The translations under genes and the position numbers were made by a program. A DNA stretch of 64,000 bases from Neopusillimonas maritima (GTDB lineage: Bacteria > Pseudomonadota > Gammaproteobacteria > Burkholderiales > Burkholderiaceae_B), in assembly GCF_040930455.2 (NCBI RefSeq), contig NZ_CP170494.1; one strand, 5' to 3'. Below, piece after piece: positions 9,270 to 16,896 of this stretch. Position 1 is the stretch's first letter; each line of letters begins with the position of its first letter. The notes beneath the pieces were generated by a model, which was not told where the DNA came from, did no database searches, and saw nothing but the letters and a program-made list of their open reading frames with translations.

Positions 9270-10583
9270 TTATCTCATCAGGCTGGGTAGCCACAACCCA
9301 ATTCCGGGGAAAATAAGCACCAGAATCAGAACCGTGAACATCATTGCCAGGAAAGGCATTGCGGCGCGGTAAACCGTTTTGATTCCAATACTTTCGGGCG
9401 CAATCCCTTTCATGACGAACAATAGCAGCCCAAATGGCGGTGTAAGGAATGCCATTTCCATGGTGAGAAGGTAAATAACACCCAACCAGATCAGGTCAAT
9501 ACCCACCGAATTGGCTACGGGGATGAAAAGCGGCACCGTTATCATGACCATGCTGACCTGATCGATGAAGCAACCCAAAATAAGCAACACCAGAATCATG
9601 GCCAGCAACACCATAAACGGGTCGGCTCCGGCATTGGTAATAAGGCTCACCATGCCTGAGGTGGCGCCCGAAAAAGACAAAATCTGGCTGAAGGTTGTTG
9701 AAGCCATGATAATGAAAAGAATCATGGCGCTGGTGCGAGCCGTTTCCCGCAACGTGGCCCAGATTACCGCCCAGCTAAGGCAGCGATAACCGGCGGCGGC
9801 TACAAACGAAGCAATAACACCCAGGGCAGCCGATTCAGTTGGGGTGGCAATGCCACCGAGCAACGAGCCGACAACCACAATTAAAATACCCGACAAAGGT
9901 ACAACATAAATTAAAAACGGCATCCAACGATCTTTCAGGCTGCGCTGGACGGGATCGTCGGCAGGGGCGTCTTGAGGCCGCAATTTCGCCCGCACAACGA
10001 TATAACCGAAAAATAAAGTCGCCATGATGAGCGCCGGCAGAATACCCGCAATCAGCAATCGCGAAATCGACATGCCCGCCAAACTACCCACCAGAACCGC
10101 CAAGGCGGAAGGAGGAATCAGCATGGCGATGCCGCCTGTCGCCATAATGGGACCCATCGATAAGGTGGGGTGGTAGCCCCGGCGCAACATCTCGGGCATG
10201 AGTGAACGACCCAACATGGCGGTGTTCGCAATGGTTGACCCCGATAAGGCGGAAAAAACGGTACCTGCAACAACAGCTACTACCGACATTCGCCCGGGTA
10301 TCTTGGTAATAAGCCGTTCAATAGCATCAATAGCCTTAAACGCCATACCCGAGTGCAATAGGATTTCACCCATGAGGATGAACAATGGAATGGGGGCAAG
10401 ATTATAGTTTGTAATGGCGGTGACAACGTTGCGGGTCATTTGAACCAGCCCAACCTCACCGCCCAGAAAAATGAAAGCCCCAACAATGTTGACGCCAAAA
10501 AAGCTTATTGCTACCGGCAACCCCAGCATAAGACAAAATGCCAGCGTACCCACCAAAATCGAAAGTGCGACGGTCCATTCCAT
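9270..10583 (-). CDS. dctM: TRAP transporter large membrane subunit (DctM type)
   Basis: This 437-residue, very hydrophobic protein with about 12 predicted membrane segments belongs to the TRAP DctM family. The DctM signatures 'GIPLFILMGEILLHSG'-like (here APIPLFILMGEILLHSGMA) and 'SALSGSTIANTAMLGRSLMPEMLRRGY' are present, as is 'MATGGIAMLIPPSALAVLVG'. It forms the sodium-coupled permease with DctQ, fed by the periplasmic DctP. It is the last gene of the operon dctP-dctQ-dctM; its ATG lies 3 bases past the dctQ stop. The end converges with lysR with 21 bases between. The substrate is not evident from the sequence; the shared operator suggests an organic acid that feeds the indolepyruvate oxidoreductase. 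Confidence 0.93.
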   Translation of the reverse strand: MEWTVALSILVGTLAFCLMLGLPVAISFFGVNIVGAFIFLGGEVGLVQMTRNVVTAITNYNLAPIPLFILMGEILLHSGMAFKAIDAIERLITKIPGRMSVVAVVAGTVFSALSGSTIANTAMLGRSLMPEMLRRGYHPTLSMGPIMATGGIAMLIPPSALAVLVGSLAGMSISRLLIAGILPALIMATLFFGYIVVRAKLRPQDAPADDPVQRSLKDRWMPFLIYVVPLSGILIVVVGSLLGGIATPTESAALGVIASFVAAAGYRCLSWAVIWATLRETARTSAMILFIIMASTTFSQILSFSGATSGMVSLITNAGADPFMVLLAMILVLLILGCFIDQVSMVMITVPLFIPVANSVGIDLIWLGVIYLLTMEMAFLTPPFGLLLFVMKGIAPESIGIKTVYRAAMPFLAMMFTVLILVLIFPGIGLWLPSLMR

Positions 10584-10586
10584 AAT

Positions 10587-11105
10587 TTAAACCTGATTTC
10601 CGGATTGAGCAGTTGAAGAATGAACCAGGCGGCTCCAAAATAAAAGGAAAAACTCGATTGTCATTAACGCCATCCCGAAAGGAACAAAAATATTGATCCA
10701 CCATTCGGGAATCGTGAACGACTTATAGACCATGCTGGAACGTTCGAATGCTTGAATGGTTGCAATTGCGCTGTAATAAAAAACAATCAGGCAGATCACG
10801 GAACCCAACAGCGAGGCCACAAGTACAACATATCGACCATATCGCTGAGGCAACACGGATGTAATGACATCGACACTGACGTGGCTTCCTTCCCGCAAGA
10901 CCCATGGCGCGGCGAATACCGTTGCCACGTACATGGCGTACTCCGTCGCCTCAATAACCCACGGCATGCCCGAATCCATGACGTTGCGCATGAAAACGTC
11001 GGCCCCGATAAAGAAAGCCATTAAACCAAAAATGAACCCGGATATGACGGCAAGACATGTGATGAGTCCATTGTATGCACGCGCGACAGGATTGGGGGAT
11101 GCCAT
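10587..11105 (-). CDS. dctQ: TRAP transporter small membrane subunit (DctQ type)
   Basis: This 172-residue protein has four hydrophobic segments, as expected of DctQ, with the family element 'FFIGADVFMRNVMDSGMPWVIEATEYAMYVATVFAAPWVLREGSHVSVD' spread across helices 1-3 (only short parts are distinctive: 'ADVFMRNV' and 'LREGSHVSVDV'). It partners DctM in the inner membrane and is thought to stabilise the permease. It lies between dctP and dctM on the minus strand; the 81-base gap to dctP contains a strong hairpin that may reduce its expression compared with the binding protein. Confidence 0.9.
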   Translation of the reverse strand: MASPNPVARAYNGLITCLAVISGFIFGLMAFFIGADVFMRNVMDSGMPWVIEATEYAMYVATVFAAPWVLREGSHVSVDVITSVLPQRYGRYVVLVASLLGSVICLIVFYYSAIATIQAFERSSMVYKSFTIPEWWINIFVPFGMALMTIEFFLLFWSRLVHSSTAQSGNQV

Positions 11106-11139
11106 GGTAGGAGCCGATTGGATAAGGTAGACACAAAAC

Positions 11140-11166
11140 GCGCATCGGGCTGAATGCCCGATGCGC
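11140..11166 (-). terminator. Intercistronic hairpin between dctP and dctQ
   Basis: A perfect 11-base stem (GCGCATCGGGC, 11140-11150, with GCCCGATGCGC, 11156-11166) and a five-base loop lies 21 bases after the dctP stop. On the minus strand it is followed by CGTTTTGTGT, a weak T-rich tail. It could partially terminate transcription or protect the 3' end of dctP mRNA, giving excess binding protein over permease, as is common in solute-binding-protein operons. Confidence 0.75.
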
Positions 11167-11186
11167 CACTAACAGAAACTGCGACG

Positions 11187-12158
11187 TTACTCTTTGGCCA
11201 GCAACTCACGCAGACGTGCAGCAGATTCAGGCGCTACTTCTTGTACCTCGGCCCAACCAGACTCACGTGCCTGGTTAATCCACTTTTCACGCTCGGCACC
11301 GGTTAACTCATAAACAACCATACCAGCGTCTGCCTGTTTCTTCTTCTCTGCTTCGTTAATGGCTGCGTTCTCTGCATTCAATCCTTCAAGCCACAGACCC
11401 ATTTCCGTCAGGAACGCACGTTGCTCGTCGGTAAGCGAATTCCACTTGTCGAGATTAACCAGCGCATTGACATCAACCTGATAGAAACCAGGGTCCACAC
11501 GCGCTTTCGTCACTTCGTGCCAGCCCAAGTCCAGGATGCCCTGAATGGGCCAACCGTAACCATCGGCGACACCACGCTCAAGCGTTGTATATACTTCAGA
11601 CGGCGGCGTTTGAATGGCATTGGCGCCGAGATCCTCGAAAAACGAGCGATAAACAGGCGTGACACGCAGCGTGAGGCCGGAAAGATCCGCTTTATCAAGT
11701 GGCTTGTTCACGTACAGGTGAAATGGATTACCAACACCGGAACGAGCCAGGTACCAGACATTCATTTTTTTATTGTGGAGTTCATTAATGAACTCCCAAC
11801 CGCCGTTTTCACGCAGTTCGCTCATGGTACGTTCAGTCAGTTTGAGCGCTGCGCCTTCCGGCAACAAATTAGGATAGAACGCGCTGGTGACATAAGCCAT
11901 GTCGACAACACCCGACGACACTGCGTTACCGATCTCGAAAGGAGGAATCGCGGAAGGACCACCGATAAGATTAATTTGGACCAAACCTTTGCCTTCCTTG
12001 TTGACGTGCTCAACAAAACGCTCGAAAGGTTTGGCAACCACTGAACCCGGCTGGAACGCATTGACAGCGCGCAATACGACCTCGTCGGCCGAAGCGGAAC
12101 CCGCCGCGAAAATGGTAGCAACCGCCAGCGCACTGGCAACTTTCTTTAATAATTTCAT
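11187..12158 (-). CDS. dctP: TRAP transporter periplasmic solute-binding protein (DctP type)
   Basis: This 323-residue exported protein has a signal peptide (MKLLKKVASALAVATIFAAG, cleavage probably after SASA around residue 24). It contains typical DctP elements: 'PPFEIGNAVSSGVVDMAYVTSAFYP' and, around 160-200, 'LSGLTLRVTPVYRSFFEDLGANAIQTPPSEVYTTLERGVADGYGWP', which includes the conserved arginine that binds a substrate carboxylate (R in LRVTP). CAGGAGACG lies just upstream of the ATG. It is first in the dctPQM operon. A 31-base element about 120 bases upstream matches the one upstream of the indolepyruvate oxidoreductase, so a shared LysR regulator is likely. Confidence 0.93.
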   Translation of the reverse strand: MKLLKKVASALAVATIFAAGSASADEVVLRAVNAFQPGSVVAKPFERFVEHVNKEGKGLVQINLIGGPSAIPPFEIGNAVSSGVVDMAYVTSAFYPNLLPEGAALKLTERTMSELRENGGWEFINELHNKKMNVWYLARSGVGNPFHLYVNKPLDKADLSGLTLRVTPVYRSFFEDLGANAIQTPPSEVYTTLERGVADGYGWPIQGILDLGWHEVTKARVDPGFYQVDVNALVNLDKWNSLTDEQRAFLTEMGLWLEGLNAENAAINEAEKKKQADAGMVVYELTGAEREKWINQARESGWAEVQEVAPESAARLRELLAKE

Positions 12159-12279
12159 TTTTCGTCTCCTGTTGTCTTACAAGCAAGTTGTGTTGAAGTC
12201 TGTCATGTAACGGCGGATTATTTAACTAGGACTTGCCCCATGGACTTCAGCGATAGCGTAATCGGCGCTATATGATTTA

Positions 12280-12310
12280 TCCAATAGATAAATTGATTGT
12301 TACATATAGA
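12280..12310. promoter_or_regulatory. Second copy of the LysR-type operator, upstream of dctP
   Basis: TCCAATAGATA (12280-12290), nine bases, TTACATATAGA (12300-12310). Twenty-one of the 22 block bases match the 8291-8321 copy, with identical spacing. Flanking bases complete an inverted repeat TTATC-N5-GATAA around the first block. Measured from the downstream minus-strand starts the two copies lie 113 (ior) and 122 (dctP) bases upstream, in the same orientation. Confidence 0.7.
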
Positions 12311-12338
12311 TGCAGCAAATAATTTTACACTTAAACTA

Positions 12339-13430
12339 TTAAACGTTAAACAAGAAGTTTAATACATCACCGTCTTTAACGACGTACTCCTTGCCTTCGG
12401 CACGCATTTTGCCCGCCTCTTTCGCGCCCTGTTCGCCCTTACATGCAATGAAATCTTCGTAAGCAATCGTTTGTGCGCGAATAAAGCCTCGTTCAAAGTC
12501 GGTGTGAATAACACCGGCCGCCTTCGGTGCGGTATCCCCGATACGGATCGTCCAGGCACGTACCTCTTTCACGCCGGCAGTGAAATATGTTTGCAAACCA
12601 AGCAAGCGATAACCTGCACGAATCACACGATTCAACCCAGGCTCGTCCATGCCCATATCCGACAGAAACACGGCCTTATCTTCGTCTTCAAGATCAGAAA
12701 TTTCTGCTTCCACTGCAGCACAAACCGCCACCACCGGCGCATTTTCAGCCTTGGCGTAATCCTGAACAGCCTTTAAATATGGGTTATTTTCGAAACCGCT
12801 TTCAATGACGTTCGCCACATACATACAAGGCTTGGCGGTAATGAAACACAAAGGTTTCAACAACAGCAGGTCGTCTTCATCCAAACCCAACGAACGCACG
12901 GCTTTTGCCTCATTTAAAGAGGGAATCACTTTCTCGAGCAAAGACACCATTTTGGCGGCCTCTTTATCGCCCGCCCGTGCCGTTTTCTGATGACGCTGAA
13001 GGGCTTTTTCGGCGGTCGCCAAATCGGCCAACGCCAACTCTGTATTAATGACTTCAATGTCGGAAACAGGGTCAACACGCCCGGCCACGTGAACAACGTT
13101 CTCGTCTTCGAAACAGCGCACTACATGCACAATGGCATCGGTTTCACGAATGTTGGCAAGAAACTGGTTCCCCAAGCCTTCGCCTTTGGAAGCCCCTGCA
13201 ACCAAACCGGCAATGTCAACGAACTCCACCACGGCGGGCAACACGCGTTCGGGCTTGGCGATTTCAGCCAGGGCCTGCAGGCGCGGATCGGGCACCTCAA
13301 CCACGCCGACATTCGGCTCGATCGTACAAAAAGGATAATTTTCAGCGGCGATACCCGCCTTGGTTAGCGCGTTAAATAAAGTTGATTTACCAACATTGGG
13401 CAAGCCAACAATGCCACATTGCAAAGCCAT
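12339..13430 (-). CDS. ychF: Redox-regulated ATPase/GTPase YchF (Obg family)
   Basis: This 363-residue protein matches YchF/OLA1 in length and layout. The P-loop GLPNVGKS is at residues 8-15. Next comes NYPFCTIEPN (about 32-41), the G3 region 'VDIAGLVAGASKGEGLGNQFLANIRE' around 70-95 and a C-terminal TGS-like domain ending 'VKDGDVLNFLFNV'. YchF is a ribosome-associated P-loop ATPase implicated in translation and oxidative stress. The ATG is preceded by AAGGACTTCC. It is usually found near pth, as here, but an inserted CPBP protease gene separates them. Confidence 0.96.
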   Translation of the reverse strand: MALQCGIVGLPNVGKSTLFNALTKAGIAAENYPFCTIEPNVGVVEVPDPRLQALAEIAKPERVLPAVVEFVDIAGLVAGASKGEGLGNQFLANIRETDAIVHVVRCFEDENVVHVAGRVDPVSDIEVINTELALADLATAEKALQRHQKTARAGDKEAAKMVSLLEKVIPSLNEAKAVRSLGLDEDDLLLLKPLCFITAKPCMYVANVIESGFENNPYLKAVQDYAKAENAPVVAVCAAVEAEISDLEDEDKAVFLSDMGMDEPGLNRVIRAGYRLLGLQTYFTAGVKEVRAWTIRIGDTAPKAAGVIHTDFERGFIRAQTIAYEDFIACKGEQGAKEAGKMRAEGKEYVVKDGDVLNFLFNV

Positions 13431-13555
13431 GGAAGTCCTTAAATTAAAGTCACATTCGATACGCGATTGTAACCCGATCGAAAAATTAGTCAGGCACGCT
13501 GTCGGAACAAGTGGACGGCGCTTTGCCGTGCTCTTGCGACATCACAAGATTGTGA

Positions 13556-14311
13556 TTACTGGGGCGGCAACCAACTGATCACCAACCAGATCACCAAAAG
13601 CGGGCCGCCGTTAAAAATGCCATGGAGGACCATGGCCGCACCGATACCCCGTCGCACCCGAAGCCAGGCCAAAGCCAAACCGGTAACCCATTGTGGCAAC
13701 ACTAGAAAAGGCAGCAACCACAACGGTGTTTCATTATAAGAAAAGTTACCTAAATGAACGGCGGCAAACAGCAGGCACGACAGATGTACAACCACCCCGA
13801 AATAACGACGATAGGTTTTACGTAACCCCCAGGGTAGCGGCTTTGGAGCGGCACTCGACCGAAATAAATAGGGCCACCAGCACGCCAGCACAACCAACCC
13901 CACCAAAAAAGCCGAACCCCATTGCGGGCCTGATAACAAGGCAAAAACGCTCACCGGCACGAGCCACAGCGCGTGCCCCGGCATGCGAAGGCCATAGCGA
14001 AACACAAGCTCTTCCACGATGGGAGCCCAAACAAGCGCCTGCAACCAGGGCAAGGCATCGAGACGCAAGCGGTGCTCGGCTCCACCCGCGCCGGCGGCGG
14101 CAACGGCAATCGGCCCCAATACCACCATATTCATCAACCAAAGCAAACCTGCCCATTTCAGCAGCCGCGCGAAATCCAGATGGGTAAACCAGTCTTCCAG
14201 CCACCCCCTGCGCGCCGATCGGCCAGGCAAACGACGTAGATTGGGTCGCCTGATGAATGCGATGAAGTCGCGCAGTTCAGTGGAAAATGAGGGCCAAGCC
14301 ACCTTAACTCC
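13556..14311 (-). CDS. CPBP-family intramembrane metalloprotease/glutamic protease
   Basis: About 250 residues with six to eight hydrophobic helices. The CPBP (Abi) motif 1 is visible as VEELVFRYGL (EExxxR), with 'LSCLLFAAVHLGNF' supplying the motif 2 histidine and 'MVLHGIFNGG' motif 3. CPBP proteins include Rce1-type CAAX proteases and bacterial homologues linked to bacteriocin immunity or membrane protein processing; the substrate here is unknown. The start is uncertain: ATG at 14309-14311 overlaps the end of pth by 8 bases but has no clear ribosome site. GTG at 14297-14299 has GGGAG 5-6 bases upstream and may be the true start. The gene is likely translationally coupled to pth. Confidence 0.82.
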   Translation of the reverse strand, partial: GVKVAWPSFSTELRDFIAFIRRPNLRRLPGRSARRGWLEDWFTHLDFARLLKWAGLLWLMNMVVLGPIAVAAAGAGGAEHRLRLDALPWLQALVWAPIVEELVFRYGLRMPGHALWLVPVSVFALLSGPQWGSAFLVGLVVLACWWPYLFRSSAAPKPLPWGLRKTYRRYFGVVVHLSCLLFAAVHLGNFSYNETPLWLLPFLVLPQWVTGLALAWLRVRRGIGAAMVLHGIFNGGPLLVIWLVISWLPPQ

Positions 14312-14900
14312 CATTGCCACTATGCAACTGGCTGATAGCCTGCTCAAACCGGCCTTCAATTAAGGCAGGTACAACAGCACGGCAGCGGTCGAGTGCAGAT
14401 TCAATTTTTAAAGTGTCTTCACGCCGCGGAGGATTCAGCACAAAGCCCACCACCTGTTGATTCAGGCCCAGCGTACGAGGATGCCCGATACCGATACGCA
14501 AACGCCAGAATGCCGCGCTACCCAATTGGGACTGGATGTCGCGCAGGCCATTATGCCCGGCGTGACCGCCCCCTTGCTTCAACTTCGCATCCCCGGGAAG
14601 CAAATCCAGTTCATCATGCAAAACGAGAACTTGCTCAGGCACGAGCTTATAAAATCGCATTAACGCGCCCGTTGCCTGCCCGGACCGATTCATAAACGTC
14701 ATCGGCTTGGCAATGATAACGGCGTCGCCTTGAACACGTGCCTTGGCAACCGACGAGAAAAAAGATTTTTCAATGCTGAATTGAGCGGAAAGGTCGCGCG
14801 CAACCTGATCGGCCAGCCAAAACCCGGCGTTATGGCGGGTTGCATCGTACTCCGGCCCCGGATTTCCCAAACCCACTATCAATCTGATGCCAGTCGTCAT
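14304..14900 (-). CDS. pth: Peptidyl-tRNA hydrolase
   Basis: This 198-residue enzyme releases tRNA from stalled peptidyl-tRNA. The N-terminal IRLIVGLGNPGPEYDATRHN carries the active-site N13 and H23. 'KPMTFMNRSGQATGALMRFY' (about 65-84) and 'LPGDAKLKQGGGHAGHNGLRDI' (about 101-122) are further Pth signatures. Length is normal for bacterial Pth. It lies downstream of rplY with a strong terminator between, and overlaps the following CPBP gene, so a two-gene unit pth-CPBP is likely. Confidence 0.97.
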   Translation of the reverse strand: MTTGIRLIVGLGNPGPEYDATRHNAGFWLADQVARDLSAQFSIEKSFFSSVAKARVQGDAVIIAKPMTFMNRSGQATGALMRFYKLVPEQVLVLHDELDLLPGDAKLKQGGGHAGHNGLRDIQSQLGSAAFWRLRIGIGHPRTLGLNQQVVGFVLNPPRREDTLKIESALDRCRAVVPALIEGRFEQAISQLHSGNGS

Positions 14901-14942
14901 ATTGACCTATGCTTTTGTGTATTAAGCGCTAACTGTAAAACA

Positions 14943-14982
14943 AAACCCCTGACGGCAACGACCGACAGGGGTTTCAGAACCC
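14943..14982 (-). terminator. Intrinsic terminator after rplY
   Basis: The arms AAACCCCTG (14943-14951) and CAGGGGTTT (14966-14974) form nine pairs, extended by CGG/CCG inside after one A-A mismatch. Read on the minus strand the hairpin runs straight into TTTTGTTTT (down to about 14934). It ends the prs-rplY transcript about 40 bases after the rplY stop and separates it from pth. Confidence 0.85.
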
Positions 14983-15011
14983 GTCGCAACGGGCTGTAAA
15001 ACGCGAATGAA

Positions 15012-15644
15012 TTAAGCGTCGTCGGACGAGGCTTCTTCACCTTCGGCTTCGTCGTCATCGCCACCACCAGCGTTCTTGGCGCCGCCCTTAACCAAGGCCA
15101 CAGCCAATGCCGGGTTCGTATCGCCGCCGTGCGCAGCAAACGTAACACCCTTGGGCAAGGTAACCGCATCAAGGTGAACACTTTCACCCGCAACCATCTT
15201 GGCCAGATCAACCTCGATAAATTGAGGCAAGTTGGCGGGCAAGCAGGTAATTTCCAGCTCAGTCATCACATGACTGATAACCGCACCACCCAACTTCACG
15301 GCGGGAGACGTTTCACCATTCACGAAATGCAGCGGTACTTTGGTAGTAATAACATGCGAGGCGTCTACACGTTGAAAGTCGATGTGCAAAACGAGCTGCT
15401 TGTAAGGGTGCCATTGAACCGCACGCAACAATACTTTCTGCTCTTTGCCATCGACATTCATGTCGAGAATAGAAGCATGGAACTCTTCCTTGCGCAAGGC
15501 ATGGAAAATTTCATTGTGATCGAGCTCAATGTTCAACGGCTTTTCTTCACCGCCATAAACAATGGCGGGAACACGGCCTGCGTGGCGCAGGCGGCGGCTC
15601 GCACTCGTACCTTGTACGCTACGCAAAGTGGCATTAAATTTCAT
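15012..15644 (-). CDS. rplY: Ribosomal protein bL25, Ctc form with C-terminal extension
   Basis: This 210-residue protein binds 5S rRNA in the large subunit. It has an N-terminal L25 domain (MKFNATLRSVQGTSASRRLR, then 'VPAIVYGGEEKPLNIELDHNE' and 'VLLRAVQWHPYKQLVLHIDF'). A C-terminal TL5/Ctc beta domain follows from about residue 95 and the acidic tail ends EGEEASSDDA. The ATG at 15642-15644 with GGAG six bases upstream is the start; an in-frame TTG four codons earlier has no support. It follows prs with a 100-base gap, the usual prs-rplY-pth order in betaproteobacteria. Confidence 0.96.
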   Translation of the reverse strand: MKFNATLRSVQGTSASRRLRHAGRVPAIVYGGEEKPLNIELDHNEIFHALRKEEFHASILDMNVDGKEQKVLLRAVQWHPYKQLVLHIDFQRVDASHVITTKVPLHFVNGETSPAVKLGGAVISHVMTELEITCLPANLPQFIEVDLAKMVAGESVHLDAVTLPKGVTFAAHGGDTNPALAVALVKGGAKNAGGGDDDEAEGEEASSDDA

Positions 15645-15744
15645 GGAAAACTCCAAATCGGGCTTTAGACCCAGAAAAAAACACAGCTAAATTGCTGCAA
15701 ACACCTGCGGGAGGCCGCGACCAGCGCAACCCGCAGCCAAAAAA

Positions 15745-16695
15745 TCAATCAACGAACAACGAGCTTACCGACTCGGCATTCGAAATACGCAACATTGTCT
15801 CGCCTAACAACGAGGCACACGAAAGCTGGCGAATCTTCCCACATTCTTTAGCCGGTTCCGAGAGCGGAATAGTATCGGTTACAACGAGCTCATCAAGATC
15901 GGAGGTGGTGATTCGCTCAACCGCCTGACCCGAAAGAACCGGATGAGTACAGTAGGCGTACACACCCAACGCACCGCGCTCCTTCAACGCCTGCGCTGCC
16001 TTGCAAAGGGTGCCGGCGGTATCGACCATGTCATCCATAATGATGCACGTGCGCCCCTCGATTTCACCAATAATATTCATCACTTCCGACACGTTGGCGC
16101 GCGGGCGACGTTTATCGATAATAGCCAGGTCGGCTTCCAGTTGCTTTGCCAGTGCGCGGGCACGCACCACACCGCCGATATCGGGCGATACGACGACAAC
16201 ATCTTTATAGTTACGGCGCCAGATGTCACCCAGCAAAATAGGCCCGGCGTAGACGTTATCAACGGGAATGTCGAAGAAGCCTTGGATTTGATCAGCATGT
16301 AGATCCATCGTCATGACGCGATCCACACCCACCACCTGTAGCATATTGGCAACCACTTTGGCGGAGATGGAAACACGTGCAGAACGCGGGCGACGGTCTT
16401 GGCGTGCGTAGCCAAAATAAGGCAAGGCCGCTGTAATGCGGCCTGCGGATGCGCGGCGCAGCGCATCGACCATTACCATGATTTCCATGAGATTGTCGTT
16501 CGTGGGCGCACAGGTTGGCTGCAACACAAAGACGTCTTTGCCACGCACGTTCTCGTTGATCTCAACCATCACTTCGCCGTCTGAGAAACGACCTACCGTC
16601 ATTTTGCCAAGCGACATATCGAGATGATTGACAACGTCAACGGCCAGTCGGGGGTTGGCTGTGCCGGTAAAGATCATGAATCTGTCTTGTGCCAT
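15745..16695 (-). CDS. prs: Ribose-phosphate pyrophosphokinase (PRPP synthetase)
   Basis: This 316-residue cytosolic enzyme makes PRPP from ribose 5-phosphate and ATP for nucleotide, histidine and tryptophan synthesis. It begins MAQDRFMIFTGTANPRLA. The ATP-binding flexible loop segment 'YFGYARQDRRPRSARVSISAKVVANML' is at about 95-121, 'VMTMDLHADQIQGFF' carries the catalytic histidine, and the PRPP loop is DDMVDTAGTLCKAA (about 219-232). The ATG at 16693-16695 gives the family start; reading the frame further upstream would run into leader sequence. A strong terminator-like hairpin sits 37 bases upstream of the start, so prs either has its own close promoter or is subject to attenuation. Confidence 0.96.
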   Translation of the reverse strand: MAQDRFMIFTGTANPRLAVDVVNHLDMSLGKMTVGRFSDGEVMVEINENVRGKDVFVLQPTCAPTNDNLMEIMVMVDALRRASAGRITAALPYFGYARQDRRPRSARVSISAKVVANMLQVVGVDRVMTMDLHADQIQGFFDIPVDNVYAGPILLGDIWRRNYKDVVVVSPDIGGVVRARALAKQLEADLAIIDKRRPRANVSEVMNIIGEIEGRTCIIMDDMVDTAGTLCKAAQALKERGALGVYAYCTHPVLSGQAVERITTSDLDELVVTDTIPLSEPAKECGKIRQLSCASLLGETMLRISNAESVSSLFVD

Positions 16696-16721
16696 GATGA
16701 ATGGTATAGATTCCGAAGCGT

Positions 16722-16776
16722 TAAATAAGAAAAGCTGTTGACCCGTACGCCCTATTCGGGGTCGACTCAACAGCTT
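16722..16776 (-). terminator. Terminator-like hairpin in the prs leader, after tRNA-Gln
   Basis: AAGCTGTTGA and TCAACAGCTT (16767-16776 and 16732-16741 on the minus strand) are perfectly complementary over ten bases. They enclose a GC-rich 25-base loop and are followed by TTCTTATTT. It lies 42 bases after the end of tRNA-Gln and 37 bases before the prs ATG. It may end the lolB-ispE-tRNA transcript or attenuate read-through into prs. Confidence 0.75.
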
Positions 16777-16818
16777 GGCATTTATTGCAAGCCTTGCATA
16801 GGCTTCATACAAGAAGGC

Positions 16819-16895
16819 TGGCTGGGGAAGAAGGATTCGAACCTTCGCATGCTGGAATCAAAATCCAGTGCCTTAACCAACTTGGCGATTCCCCA
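16819..16895 (-). tRNA. tRNA-Gln (anticodon TTG)
   Basis: A 77-base cloverleaf with encoded CCA. The acceptor arm pairs TGGGGAA with TTCCCCA before discriminator G. The anticodon arm reads CTGGA-TTTTGAT-TCCAG with anticodon TTG, and the T arm is AAGGTTCGAATCCTT. The 5' end begins one base after the ispE stop codon, so it must be processed from the ispE mRNA. Confidence 0.95.
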
Positions 16896-16896
16896 C

